From positions 81,156-145,155 of the forward strand of contig BCIO01000006.1 in assembly GCA_001599975.1 (NCBI GenBank): a stretch of DNA of 64,000 nucleotides, read 5' to 3'. The notes beneath the pieces are model-generated. The model worked only from the letters and a program-made list of their open reading frames with translations. It made no database searches and was not told the DNA's origin. The position numbers and the translations under genes were made by a program. This stretch comes from Cystobasidiopsis lactophilus. Lineage: Eukaryota; Basidiomycota; Agaricostilbomycetes; Agaricostilbales; Chionosphaeraceae. Of this stretch, positions 10,670 through 22,315 are shown in pieces (positions within the stretch are counted from its first letter, which is position 1; the number at the start of each line of letters is the position of its first letter).

Positions 10670-13600
10670 TTACAAGCTCCCCAAGCGGCCCGTTTGGGTG
10701 GTCAGAAACCACGACGAGCCACAAGGGCATTTGGTCTTCCACTCAGCCCTCGCCATGGCGAATCCGAGCGAGGGCTCTCCGGAAGACGGTGCAAGCTCTG
10801 ATTGTGCGCCACATCGGGTGCAGACGCGACCATGGGCGCCGTTGGTCAACCGAGCTTTGGTGATCACATCCTCCGGCACTCGGTCAGTCCTCTTGACAAC
10901 GAACTTTGGAAGTCCAGACTGGCACGCATTGACCAAGTAGCGCAGCGCGTTCTCGAGCTCGGTGGTCGCTGGAGAGGGCAAGCGCCCCGTGGTGAGCAGG
11001 CCTTGGGAGTAGTCCTCTGGTGGTCTCGATGAGCGCGCTTGACGTGCACTTGAAAGCTGACTGACCGTTTGAAACGGACTGTAGAAGCACGTCTGTCTTG
11101 GACAAGATGTCCACCCAGATATCTAAGAGCATGGGGCTGTCGGACTGGTGCAGAAGCTCTGCCACGTATTGCCGCGCGACCTCGACAGCGACCGAGCCAG
11201 GAGGAGCGTCGAAGGTGAGAACAAAGTTGCGGAAAGTCCGCAGCTGGCCGACCAGTTGCTTCAGAATGTTGACAGAGTTGGGGTAGAGCAGCAGCAAGGC
11301 GTCGGACGACCACGAATCTGTCCTGGCATTCAAACACAAACCGTCGGCGAGTAGAAAATGCTTGTACCTGGTTTAGAAGGGCTTGCTGCAGCCGCCGCCG
11401 CAAAAGCTCCAGAGATGATCTTGACGCAATAGCTTGTGTGCCCAAGGAGAGGCCAAATCGAGTCTGCGTGCGTCCTCATTCTGTGTGAGCAAGGTGGGGA
11501 TAGCAGCAAAATATCGCGGAGACACCGACCAAGGTGGAAGAGGAAGGCGGATCCAGCTCTCGCGCGGATTCGAGATTCTTGAAAGGCTCGGATGGCGGCC
11601 AGTAGCAGCAGAACGGTGTGTGGCAGTCGATTGGCAGGATCACTAAGCAGGCGGCCTCTCAAGCACGCGCAACAACACGGGACGGATATAGGCCGACGCA
11701 CCTGAGCAGATTGAGCGCACGCATTTGGTCGAACAAAACGCTGCTCCGGTCGACGTCACACCCTGGGGGCAGCGTCGCCTTCAGTTGGGCCCGGAGGGCT
11801 TTCATCAGGGTTCCGACGGCAGCTCTGCGCTCCTCGAGGGGCGAGGCGTCCAAGGCCGCAAGGGCGGCAGACGCGATGTCACTGGGATCGTTCTTTCGAA
11901 AGAGCGATAAGGCGAGCTCCAGCCCATACCGATCTAAGCTGGATGCGGATTGCTCAGCAGAGTGCTGAGCGACCGGGAGGATGCGAGGCGCCGCCACTGG
12001 CCCACTTGGCTGGAGGCACACCAGCTGCTCGTTTGGCGACAACACAAATCGTTCGATGGCTTTCATCCAAACTAAAATGAGCTGCTACGTTCAAAGGGTC
12101 TAGGTTTTGGAGCACGCACTGGTTTTGGGCGACAGCCGCATTGCTTCGTGACGAGTCGCAACATTACTGCTGCTCACCCATTTGACGGTGCTCTGTACGC
12201 CTGAATCATCGTGAAGCTCACCCAGTGATGGAGAAAATGCTCGGCGAAGCCGCGTTGGCGTCCAAACAGAGCACGCGTCGGTCGTGAGTGCCATGGCACT
12301 GCTCAAAGCCTACGACAGCTCCTCGAAAAACAGCCTGCGACCCCGAGGACCAGGCCTTTAAGTGAAAAGAGTTGTCAGTAATGGACAGCAGAGTCGAACA
12401 GGCAGGCTTACCCAATCTGACGTGAAGGCCGCGCTATCAGGCTCTCCAGTGCCGAGCGAAACCAAGGCCTCAGATAGTACCGGAGGCGACCGGAAGTGTT
12501 CTGTTGTGGTAATTTGGCAGAAGGCTAGATCTGTACTGTGCGTGAGCGCTGGCGGAGCGGAATTCAACTGGTCCAAAACAACTTACTGGAATCGACGCAG
12601 GACGTAACGAGAAGCATCCTGTCCTCTGGAGTACGAGGCTTGAGTAGCTTCATGGCCAGCAGGTACTTTGGGCAAAACCCGTCAGAACCGCTATCAGCAG
12701 TGGCACCAGTGGCTGGCACAGCGGCAACGGGTCGAGTAGCGACGACTGCGACGGGGATTGGAGTAAACCAGAATCAGGGATTCGAAACATCGCACTAACC
12801 GAAGTTGGGCGAATCAGGATCCCAAGTGATAGACACGGTGGTCAGCTGCACCGTGAGGTTTTCAAAGAACGTCGAAGGCGCCAGGATGGAGCCCTCCACT
12901 TTGTCGGGAGGCTTTGTGTTTGCGTCATCTTCCGTGTTAAAGGCCAAGTCCAAGAAATCGAGCGAGTCTGCCGCTCCCGGCATGGCGTCTGAAGCGATGG
13001 GGCCAGGCAAGGCCGCCTCGGAAATCGAGTCGCCAAAGCGCGCTCGAAGTACTCCTGCGCAGTGCGTTGCTATTAACAGCGATGGTTCTGTGACTATACG
13101 CTTTAGTCTGAGTCATGTATACCAAAAGAGCGACATCCTTGCCATTCGCGACCGTTGTCAACGTGGCGTGCGTCAGAGCACAATCGAGCAAGGGCTCCAT
13201 GGGGTTGGGTACAAGCGGCGCAAAGGCCACAGTGTCGAAGACTGGGATGATGGCAGGAATATTGTGGAGGGCGCTCTCCATTGACGAGGATGCAGCGCTG
13301 GGGGCCAGCGAAATGCAGACCAGCGTCGGCGGCAGCACGGGATCCAGGCAGGCCACTACAGCATGGTTGTCCTCCAGCACGCATGCGAACGCGTCTCTGC
13401 CGGAAACAGCGCACGGGCTTGGGGCAACTCGACTAATCCGCGCGCAGCCTTCTTCCACCGGGATGGCGTAAACCTGGGCCGCAAATCACCGTTCCATAAA
13501 TCTACCAACACCACCAAGGGACTTCAATCTACCTGTCTGTCCTGGGAGAGCCATTCCGTTGCCAGCACTCGCGCTGTCGGCAGAACAGGCAGAGACCACT

Positions 13601-14042
13601 GGTATCCGGCTTCCCAGTCGTTGATGCATCCAGTGCCGCCCAGCTCGTAGAGTAGGAGCTGGCAGCCGAATGCACCATGTACAGCAACAAGTAAGGAGGA
13701 GCCCGACGGCGAGAAGGACAAAAAGTTGATGGTTTGGCCAAGGGCGAGTGGAAGACGCAGCGTCCACGAGCGTTTGGCGGAAGCCGCTAAGGGCAAGAGC
13801 GAGAAAACGATCGTCCTGGGATCTGCTCCACTAACACGAGCAAGCACGTTGAGGCGAGACCAAGCGCAGGGCCATCTGGGGAAACCGGCGCTTTTGAGGT
13901 GACCTGGCGCAACAGACAGGACGCAGCGCGCTCACTCGTTTCGAACGCCAGCTTTCCCAATATCTGAGATGAAGTCTGACGAAGAGGGAACAGAGGGGTC
14001 TTGGCGGCGCCGCTTCGAAGGCCGCTCGGCGCCGTCTTCCAT
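10670..14042 (-). CDS. MED16: Mediator complex subunit 16 (Med16/Sin4)
   Basis: This is a large nuclear protein of the Mediator tail module. It opens MEDGAERPSKRRRQDPS (nuclear signal), then beta-propeller-like repeats: WPCAWSRLNVLARVSG, TINFLSFSPSGSSLLVAV and ISLAPSAASSSME. A helical C-terminal part follows (LELALSLFRKND; LKQLVGQLRTFRNFVL). The very end is the diagnostic part: DVITKARLTNGAHGRVCTRCGAQSE..., then KCPCGSSWF. This paired CxxC/CxC zinc-type tail is a trait of Med16 in animals and fungi. It has about 11 exons, and much of the middle is poorly conserved. Symbol assigned on the overall layout and C-terminus; moderately sure. Confidence 0.68.
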
Positions 14043-14208
14043 GGCAATGGATCACGGTGCTTGCTCTCCAACCTGAAGAAGCCCGGGAAACCTCTCGGCC
14101 GGCTGCGAGGATAACCGTGTCCCGAGAAACCTCACAAGTGCACGTCTAAAAAGAAGCGAAACCCTCTATTGTACACGGGGACCAAGACGAATCTCCAGTC
14201 GAGCGACC

Positions 14209-16426
14209 TCAAAACCCATCTAAGCGCGGCCTCTTGAACGGTGGGAGCTGGGCAGCATTGGAACCTGCGCCGTAAGGAGCAGCGATAGGAGCCGGGGATT
14301 CATCGTCGCTGGAAAGGGTCAGGTCGATGACCTGGGCCTTGCGCTTGACGGGAGCAGCAGGGCGTGGCGAGTTGCCCATGCTGATGGCGCTGTCCCTAGG
14401 TGCCTGGCTCGCACTCAACCTGGGAGCACTCGATCCATAGTCGTCATCGTCGTCCGAGTCGAGCACCTGAACGCTTTTGTTAGCGCCGCTAACCGCTGGG
14501 CGCAGCTCCTCGGTCGCCGCGCGGATGGCGCCACATCCCGGCGAAGTGCCAAACTTTTTGTCGTCGGTGTGCCAGGTGGCGTCCAGTTCGACAATGACGG
14601 TGTCGTATTTGGAGGGCGGCAGGCTCTTGATGATGTCTGAAGTGTACTGGTCGATGACGAGGTCTTCGGCAGCGATGGCTTTGCTGCACACCGGGCAGAC
14701 AAAGACTGGGTTGAGTTCGACCATCGAGAAGAAGGAGAAAGCATCGAAACATTGGGCGTGCGAGCACTTGATCGAGCGGGTCGGCATGGTCATGGCCATG
14801 TACGAGAGCTGCGAAGAGAGACGTGCATCAGCGTACTACACCTCCATGGACAAGCAGCAGGCCTACAGGACACTTCAAGTTGAGTCCAAAGGAGGTAGCT
14901 TGGATGTCGGGATCAGAGTTCTGGTCCAAGACTGTGGCAAACCCGGCGGTGTCAGGCTGGGCTGCCAACGAGTCGAAGATAGCCAACTTACTGGTCTTGA
15001 CAGTAGCAGCACTCGGATTGAGAGGGCGAGCTTTCAGTTTTTGGATGAGGACGTCCGCGGTGGAGTAGTTGACGAGGCAAGCCACGACATAGTATCGCTG
15101 CAGACGTTCGGATCAGGCGGAGAACGGTCAGGAGGGCCAACGGGACGCACCTTGTCAGGGGCGTTAGTGTACACAAGTTCAGCCCTGTTCTGGCAGCCGG
15201 CGCTCAAGTTGAGGGCGTGAGTCTTGACTTGGTCGTGGACCACCGCGCCCAAGTCAGGCGGCATGGTACTGCCCTCCTTTTTCTTGGTCCCGCGCAAGTT
15301 GGCTGTCGATTTGGCGCCATTGATGTGGACTTCGGAATGCTGTGGGAACTCGACAGGAGCGGGACCCAGAGGCTGCGAGTTGGTGTGGCGGAACGCCGCG
15401 TACGACGATACAGGCGGGTTGTAGTAGTTTTCGGTCGTGCAGAAGAAGCGGACTTGGTAGACAGGCTCTTTTGGCTCCTTCAAGTCGCGTGCCACTTGCA
15501 ACCTCTCTCGCTCGTGGTCGGTCAAGCGAAAGAAGATGGGCACCGACTTGCGATCGCCTTGTTGTGCACCTGGTGAATGTCAGCCTGTGGCGTTAAGAAA
15601 GAAAAGAGGTTGAAAGAGCATTACGTTGGCAGAGCACAGGGTCACAAAGGGTGCGGATGACGGTGAAGAATGGGTTTGAGCGAAACAAGATTTGCTTGGC
15701 CGAGGGGGCCGGCTGTGGGACTATTGACGCAAGTCAGTTAGCTCTGCGACCAGTATGAAGAGGCAGAGAGTGGTAAAGACGGACCTGCAGGACTGCGGGA
15801 GGCGAGGTTGATCAGAGACTTCGTGAAAAAGCGCTGGCCCCAACTTACGTGGTCTGTCCAACTCGCACCAAGGGAGTGGCAGCCGCGTGCGAGGTGCTGG
15901 CAGCGGGCGCTGCAGAAACCCCAGGTCCCCATCCATAGGGGGAGGCTTGGCCTGCGGGGGCGCCCCAGGCGCTGGCGCCGTTGGAAGTGGAGGCGGCGGG
16001 CTGCTGGAGTGGCGGCGGAGGTTGGTAGGCAGGCGCAGGACGGACGAAAGGCGCAGGAGGGGCAGCCGCACTGATAGGTTGTCAGCGTCAAGCGCGGAAT
16101 CGAGAGCAAAGGGCTCCAGATACGCACACAGAGTCCGGATCGTCAATCACCCTAACCAGCTCGTTATACTGGTCGGCGAGGTCATCGTCCTTGGCATGCA
16201 GCAGCAATGCCCTGACCCGCTCGATATGGGCCGCCTTGAGGCCGCTCATCTTGCTGTAAACGTTGTATTTGGTGTGATAGTGGCGCAAAATGTTCTTCAG
16301 CTTGTCGACGGTCAGATAGGAAACGCGGTTCCATCTGCGGGGCGAGGTCAGGATGAGGGTCTCAGGTCCTATCGAGGCGGCTTACACGGCCTGGAACTCG
16401 CTGTAGTCGCCGACTTGACCTGACAT
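14209..16426 (-). CDS. SIZ1: SIZ/PIAS-type SUMO E3 ligase
   Basis: This nuclear ligase attaches SUMO to substrates such as PCNA or septins. The N-terminal SAP domain is visible (YLTVDKLKNILRHY, SGLKAAHIERVRALL). A Pro/Ala-rich linker follows, then the PINIT domain (NPFFTVIRTL on the spliced frame; YQVRFFCTTENYY; EVHINGAKSTANLRGTKKK). The SP-RING reads LSYMAMTMPTRSIKCSHAQC, FDAFSFFSM and VFVCPVCSKAI. The tail has acidic patches and a SUMO-interacting motif (AQVIDLTLSSDDE), then ends KRPRLDGF. Domain order is complete for the family, and I count about eight exons. The start at 16426 (MSGQVGDYSEFQ) is chosen because it leads directly into the SAP domain. Confidence 0.9.
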
Positions 16427-16833
16427 CGGAGAAGGGCGGCCGTGCTGAGAAGGTAAGAGAGGGTCGTCTTCCGAAGTAAAGCTTCGAGCAGTGGGCGACC
16501 AGCCGTAGGTGTTGTACGGCAACGGGCTAGCTGCTCTGGGCGTGCCCCAATGGTGAGGAGAATGCGGCGAGGGGTGTCGGAAAGGGTGGCGGTCAATGTC
16601 CCACGGATTTGCCAGCTTTGCACGCTTTGTTGAGGGACAGGCAAGACGATCTGAGACGACTGTTGCAAGTCTTCTGGGCACGGGAAGACGGGCAGGCCCA
16701 CGGGCAGCGCTCTGTCAGACGGCTGGACGGAGAAGAGGATGGCGGTGCGTGTTTTTGTTGACGAGGGCCGCACGATCTTGTGGTCGCAGCCATAAAATAT
16801 GCAATGCAATAATGAAGAGCTCTACGCGGCCGG

Positions 16834-18783
16834 TTACAACGTGTAAACAAAGTCTGTCGAGAGAACCACGACGAAGCGTGCCAGTCAGGAAACGAACAAA
16901 TTGCGCTCGGGGTAAATGAGGGCCGGGCGGCCACTTACCATCCGCCGAATCATCCAAGAGCGCTGCCTGTGACGGGTTGGATGTGTACTCGCCAGATGCC
17001 TCGCGACGACGAGCTTTGAGTTTGTTGCGGCTGGCAAGGAAGATGATGTTGGCCGCCGAAGCCGCGATCACCACCAGCGCCATTGCGAGATTGGTAACCG
17101 TAGCTTTTCGATAGCGCGGAGGATCCTGGAGCGCTCGTGATCAGCAAGGGCCGCTGTGTCAGGTCAGACAAAGGCTAATGAACGAACCTGTGTCGCGCCG
17201 AGTGGTGGCGCTCAAAATCAGCGAAGCGCTCGACCTTTCACGAGCGACGATGAAGGAGAACGAACCGTGAATAGCCATGCTGAAGCAATACCGCCCGAGT
17301 TCGTGGCAATGAAGCCGAGCCCGATGGCCGTCGCCCTCTTGCTGGACGCTCGGACATTGTTGGGCATCCAAGCGGACAACGTCGGGGCGAGAGAGTAGGC
17401 TCCGATCACTTGGAGGAACACGGCGGCATAGAGCACGTGCTTGTTGGTGTACGCCCAAAAGATGGCGCACCCGGTGAGCGAGACCAGAGCGGCAAATATC
17501 GCCACCAGGCCGCGGCACTTGTATCGATCGGCGACGACTGCCAAGGCTAAGGAAACCGCTCCACTGCAGACATATGGAGGGACTGAGTGAAGCTGAGTCT
17601 GTACTGGGCTGAATCCCAAGGTCGCAATGACTCTGTTTGGGAAAGACGATCAGATCGATTTGGTGAGCCTAACGATTGGAACCCACGAAGGTAGGAAGTA
17701 GGCCAGAGAGTATAACAAAATGCCGGCGGGGAAAAAGGCAATGAAGGTGAACCAGACTTGGGGCGCGAGGAAGGCAGCTTTGACGCCGCTCCAGTCCAAG
17801 GTGGGGTGGTCTTCCATGCCTTCGCCGGCAGAGTCGGCTCGGTGGGCAGCATGAAGGGCCGCTTTTTCTGCGTCGTTGAAGTAGAAGCAGGACGAGATGG
17901 ATGCTGGCAGGATGAAGAAGAAGGTGGCGCCCAGAACCACGGTCAGCGCGCCTTCCAAAAAGAAGATCCACTGCTCCCATCTTCAGTCTCCAGCTCTTTC
18001 TTGCTGGAGGGATCACTCACCGCCCAGCCTGGTTTGCCTCCCAGCCCATTCATCTTGCTAATGGCTGCCGCGAGCAGGCCAGCGAAGGCGCCCGCGAGCG
18101 ATTGCGCCGTAAAAATGACGGAGATCCGAGTCTGCATTTGGTGGCGAGTGTAGAAGAAGGACAGATAGAGAATGAGACCCGGCAAGATGCCGCCCTCAGC
18201 GAGGCCGAGGAACGCCCTTGCCACCAGCAAGCCGGCGTAGCTGGTCACGAAGCCCTGGAAGCAACAGACCAGACCCCAGCTGCAGACCAGAATGGGAAGT
18301 ACACGGTTTGGTCCGAAGCGGCGCAAGGACCAGACCTGCACGATGTCCATAAGGTTGCGGTCGAACGAACTCTCGAAGGCGGAGGACCTACCAGAGGAAG
18401 TTCGCAGATGATGTACGTCACATATGTGATCGTCAACGCAGTACTGTACTGGTTGTTGTTGATCTTCAAATCTTTCTGCAAGCCGAGGGTTTTGGCGTTG
18501 CCGAAGTTGGCTCTATCAACAAAGTTGGTCAATCTCCGAGCGGCGGGGCGCAGGCCGGCCCGCACCTATCCAAAAAGTTGAGGAAGTAGGCCATGGTCAG
18601 GATTGGCAGGAAAACTGCGAAGCCGAAGGGTCAGAACTGGCCAGGAGCAGTTGCACGAACAGCGTCAGAGAGCAGCGTACACAAGTCGAGCTTCCACGTC
18701 GCTCTCTTCAAGACAGCCGCATCAGGGGCAACTCCCAGCTCTTCATTCAGGGACACAATGCCGTTGTCCGAGGACTTCCCCAT
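16834..18783 (-). CDS. Major facilitator permease, Dal5/allantoate-type anion:cation symporter
   Basis: A 12-helix transporter of the plasma membrane. It starts MGKSSDNGIVSLNEELG (polar cytosolic N-terminus), then PILTMAYFLNFLDR.ANFGNAK, the signature of the anion:cation symporter family. Further parts are LTITYVTYIICELP, LVARAFLGLAEGGILPGLILYLSFFY (motif of helices 4-5), SLAGAFAGLLAAAI and VWFTFIAFFPAGILLYSL. The last helices contain GLGFIATNSGGIASAW and MALVVIAASAANIIFLASRN. The terminal exon encodes DFVYTL, a typical ending for these permeases (x-F-x-Y-T-L). It has about nine exons. Substrate could be allantoate, nicotinate, pantothenate or another organic anion; sequence alone does not tell. 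Confidence 0.85.
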
Positions 18784-19006
18784 CTTGTGGTTGTTTGTAT
18801 GTCGAATCCTAAATTTTTTGCGGAGGCGGCGGCGGGCGGCACACAAAGCAAGGGGACCAATTAGACGCTCCCAGTAATACAACAGAAGCCAGACCAGAAT
18901 AAGTGAAAGTGGACAACAGCCAAGGGAGCAGCGGAATTGGCCGGGTGGGACGAAGGAGGCAAAGGGCGAGGCGACCTTCTTGCGGCGAAACAACGGACGG
19001 TTAGCT

Positions 19007-19846
19007 ATGGCATCCACAGAAGCGCCGCCCCAGTTCCAAGACCCGGACGCTGGCCTGAGTAAAGAAGAGAAGGAGGCCCGAGATAAGGCGGCGCTGGCCA
19101 AGGAAGCAGAGGAGCAGGCCACCTTGCCTTACAAATGGCGGCAAACACTCGTCGACGTCGACATCATCGTGCCCGTGCCGGCTGGGACGAGGGGCAGGGA
19201 CTTGGTGGTGGAGATCAAGAAGAAGAAACTCAAGGTCGGGCTGAAGGGCAAGGAGGCCATCATTGACGGCGAGCTGCACAAGGACATCAGGCTCGACGAC
19301 TCGACCTGGACTCTCGGTGCGCTTCCTGTTCTCTGCGCCCACATTGAACTCATCGCTTACGGATCTACTCGCAGACGACCAAAAGGAGGTCTCGCTGCAC
19401 TTGGAAAAGTCGAATCAAATGGCCTGGTGGGACTGTGTCATTGAAGGCCACCCCAAGATTGACACGACCAAGATCCAGCCGGACAACTCCAAGCTCAGCG
19501 ACCTCGATGGCGAGACGAGGGCTATGGTCGAGAAGATGATGGTGAGTCTCTCTTCCGTGCATCCCTTGCTCCTTGAAGTAAACTCTTACGTCCGCTTGTT
19601 CCGCCGCCAGTTTGACAATCAGCAAAAGGTGTGCCTTGTTGGTCTCTTTTCTTGCTTCCTCGCTCACAATAAATCAACAGCAACTGGGCAAACCAACGTC
19701 TGACGAGATGAAGAAGCAAGAGGTCCGGCGCCTTTGTCTCTCAAAATGCCCTCTCGAGATCTCATCCCCTTCCCTCATTTTAGATGCTCGCCAAATTTCA
19801 AGCCAGTCATCCAGAGATGGACTTTTCCAAGGCCAAGATTGGTTAA
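19007..19846 (+). CDS. nudC: NudC-domain protein (nuclear distribution protein C)
   Basis: NudC proteins are Hsp90 co-chaperones linked to dynein/LIS1 function and nuclear migration. The sequence starts [20 protein letters not shown] with a charged coiled segment ([17 protein letters not shown]). The CS domain follows: [54 protein letters not shown] and [20 protein letters not shown]. The C-terminus is classic: [20 protein letters not shown], then [12 protein letters not shown]. It has about five exons and normal family length (about 190 residues). Its stop TAA is shared with the gene on the other strand. Confidence 0.93.
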
Positions 19847-20876
19847 TTCCACTGCCGCTGGGGCTCTCTGCTCGGCGCCGGAGCCGGAGCCTCTCGCAAC
19901 TCTGGCGCCCACCCTTCATTTCCACCTGCGCGCTCTTTCTCCATAAGCTGGTCGAATGCCCTCTGTTCCAAACAACACATATGCACCGTTTCTCTTGTCA
20001 AGTTGAGAAGAGAAGCCCACCTGTTCAGCTTCGCGATCTCGTGTCGGCCCAAAATTGCCACCACCGCCGGCGCCGCCGGTAGAGGAAGGCTTTTGGTCCA
20101 GCTCAGTCTTGGCTGACGACTGTCGAATACGCTCCCAGGCTGACGGCGTTTGCGACCTCGTCCGCAACTCTTCCCACCTCGACTGCGGCTTTGGCGGATC
20201 TTGATCAAGAGAGGGGGAGTTTGGGCAAACGGGTCTGGAAATTGTGCAAGAGAGCCTCACCTGCTGAGCCGCTTTCCGTTCTTGAAGCGTTGTTGGAGGA
20301 CAGGGAGGCCTCATCCGGGACGAAGGAGTCGTCGACGGGCTCGGGCTGATGGTCCATCTGAAGGGCCAAGCTTGTTTCTTCGCCGTCGATCTGAGCCGGC
20401 GCCTCCTGCCCAGGCAGTGCGCTTCGCCGCCTTTGCATCGAACGCATGTCATCCCTTGTCGCCGCCAAAGCCTTCGTGATCCTTTCCTTGTTGCCCTCGT
20501 TCTCCAATATCCGGTTCGACGCTCTGAACCCCAGCGAAGCCCCCATTTGGCCACCAGCCATCATTCCGAACGTGAGAAACAGCGTGAACTTGCCGCCAAA
20601 GATGAGGTGTTGACGCAAGACAGCTTGATCCAAGCTCTGGGTCCCCGGCTTCACCAGCGGGGGCAGGTTTTTCAGGCTTCGGAAGGCGTAGGCTCCTCGA
20701 AAGGCGATGCTGCTGCCCAGGAAGCCACCTATGACAGTGCCGAGGCCAACGTATTTCACGAAAGTTGAGCCGGCGTGGCTTAAAGCCTTGCGGTCGCTCT
20801 CTTCGAGGTCGTGCTCCAAGTGCCCTTTGATGACTCGCTGCATGACTTGAGCATTCTCTCTGGGATTCGCCGACAT
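19843..20876 (-). CDS. Small two-helix membrane protein of unknown function
   Basis: I do not recognise the family. The N-terminus (MSANPRENAQVMQRVIKGHL) is polar and acidic. It is followed by a glycine-rich hydrophobic segment (YVGLGTVIGGFLGSSIAFRG) and a second one (GGKFTLFLTFGMMAGGQMGAS) separated by about 40 residues. The C-terminal half is polar: QRRRSALPGQE, SRWEELRTR, a SAWERIRQ motif, a short Gly run, and after an intron AFDQLMEKERAGGN ending QRQWN. The glycine-rich helix pair and the W-E-R-I-R motif are reminiscent of small mitochondrial membrane proteins, but that is only an impression. It has three exons. Its stop overlaps the NudC stop. Confidence 0.7.
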
Positions 20877-21389
20877 GTTTTAGGCAAGATCGGTCGTTGC
20901 AGACGGACCACTCGCCTCTTCATCCCCTTCGACCAGGCGGCTTCTTGCGTGCGATTATGGTCCTGCTTCTGCGTCGCATCCTTGGCATTCTGGCTCTGAA
21001 CATTGCTTTGGTGCTGTTGAGCGCGTCTGCAGCACGCCTCCACTTGCCATCGGGCTCCATTTTCGTCACGGAACCTCGGTTTGCGACATGGTCTTGATGG
21101 GATTGGCCGATCTGATCTCATGAAGGCGATAGTTCGATGCATTGTCTTCGCTTACACTGATCTAATGCCCCCCGCATTACTCGATGTATTGGAGAACGAC
21201 ATTTCATCGAGGCCCCACGGCGTGTCACCATCGCCCGCACAGTCATCGAAGACGATTCACCCTTGTTTAGTCCTTCTGTGGAGACTTCCGATTGTCAACG
21301 TCACTGGGTCGCAGTATAAAAGCCAGGCAATGCACTCTTTTCCTCCCAGACACCTCTTCTCCTCCCTGCCTTCACACAACCCAGCAACA
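20877..21389. other. Intergenic region with promoter of the small hydrophilic gene
   Basis: The left part is the upstream region of the minus-strand membrane-protein gene. The right part is the promoter of the next plus-strand gene, with a clear TATA box at 21315-21320. Open frames here look like chance. Confidence 0.5.
21315..21320 (+). promoter_or_regulatory. TATA box of the small hydrophilic peptide gene
   Basis: TATAAA in the context GCAGTATAAAAGCC, 70 bp upstream of ATG 21390. It is the one promoter in the window with an obvious TATA element, which suits a strongly induced gene. Confidence 0.6.
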
Positions 21390-21929
21390 TGAGCAGCGCA
21401 CCTACCAAGTAAGCATTCAACGCCCTCTTGTTAATTTGAATTCAACCTCATGGATATCTACAGGCAAGAGTAAGCGCTGGCCTCTTGTCCCGTAGCCGTT
21501 TCTCGCAATGCTCACAGCCTCCTCAGCGGCACCCCGGATATGCGTTACAAGGGAAACAAGTACGTTCAGCTTTCTCTTCACCTCTTGATTTCGGGCTCAC
21601 CCTAGGCTTCTTTCAGTGATGATGCTGGCAACCCTGGTTCCAACAACTCTGGCAACACCAACTCCGGTGGCGACACCTACAAGCCCACCGTGAGGCGCGA
21701 GCGTCCTTGTGTATCTTTCCTCTTTCTAAAATCCTTTCTGGGTAGGAACACGGCGGCTTGAAGCAAGACGGTACGCCCGACAAACGCGTTTCGTCTGAAC
21801 ATGGCTTCGGAGGCTCCGACGGTCCGTATGTACCTATTCCCTCCTCGCTTCTTTCAAACCACTTCCTTATTTATATTCAAACGAAGTGATCCTCATGTTG
21901 AAGGCCAAAAGGGGGGCCGATCATCCTAA
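21390..21929 (+). CDS. Small hydrophilic stress-type peptide, six exons
   Basis: Splicing of six tiny exons gives an 87-residue protein with almost no hydrophobic residues. It opens MSSAPTKQDLLSGTPDMRY, continues with an Asn/Gly/Ser repeat region (NPGSNNSGNTNSGGD), and then EHGGLKQDGTPDKRV, SSEHGFGGSDG and DPHVEGQKGGRSS. The repeated (T)PD(M/K)R blocks and the high Gly and charge content resemble fungal hydrophilin or conidiation/stress peptides; I cannot name a family. Exon 2 is only 6 nt (21464-21469) and in frame, so it could be included or skipped. All joins use GT-AG ends. A TATA box lies 70 bp upstream. Confidence 0.65.
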
Positions 21930-22315
21930 GCCTCATCCGCCTCAAGAGTAAAGCGAGACCAATAGCTACTGAAATTCAACGAGATTCTTTTTCCAATAGA
22001 ATGATGAGCACTCTTGAGCCACAAGTGGCCGACTTCCTCGGGGTGGACGCTTCGCTCGTCCGCCCAAATTTGACTTCTTCGACCGCGTCGATGACCTCCT
22101 GTTCGCGCGCTTGAGCTCCCATGCCAAAGGACGCGCTCTGTTTGTATTGATCAACATGCTTTTGCTTAGTCTGGCGCGGATGAATGCTCTCCTCGACTTG
22201 CATTCCAGCTGAATCTCTGTTCGGGCGCTATGCTGTCTGTGTTAAAATGGCGCCGTCTCTTCTTCTTGCTCTCCACCGATTTGTTCGCTACACCTCTCCA
22301 TAGCCACAGCTCAAT

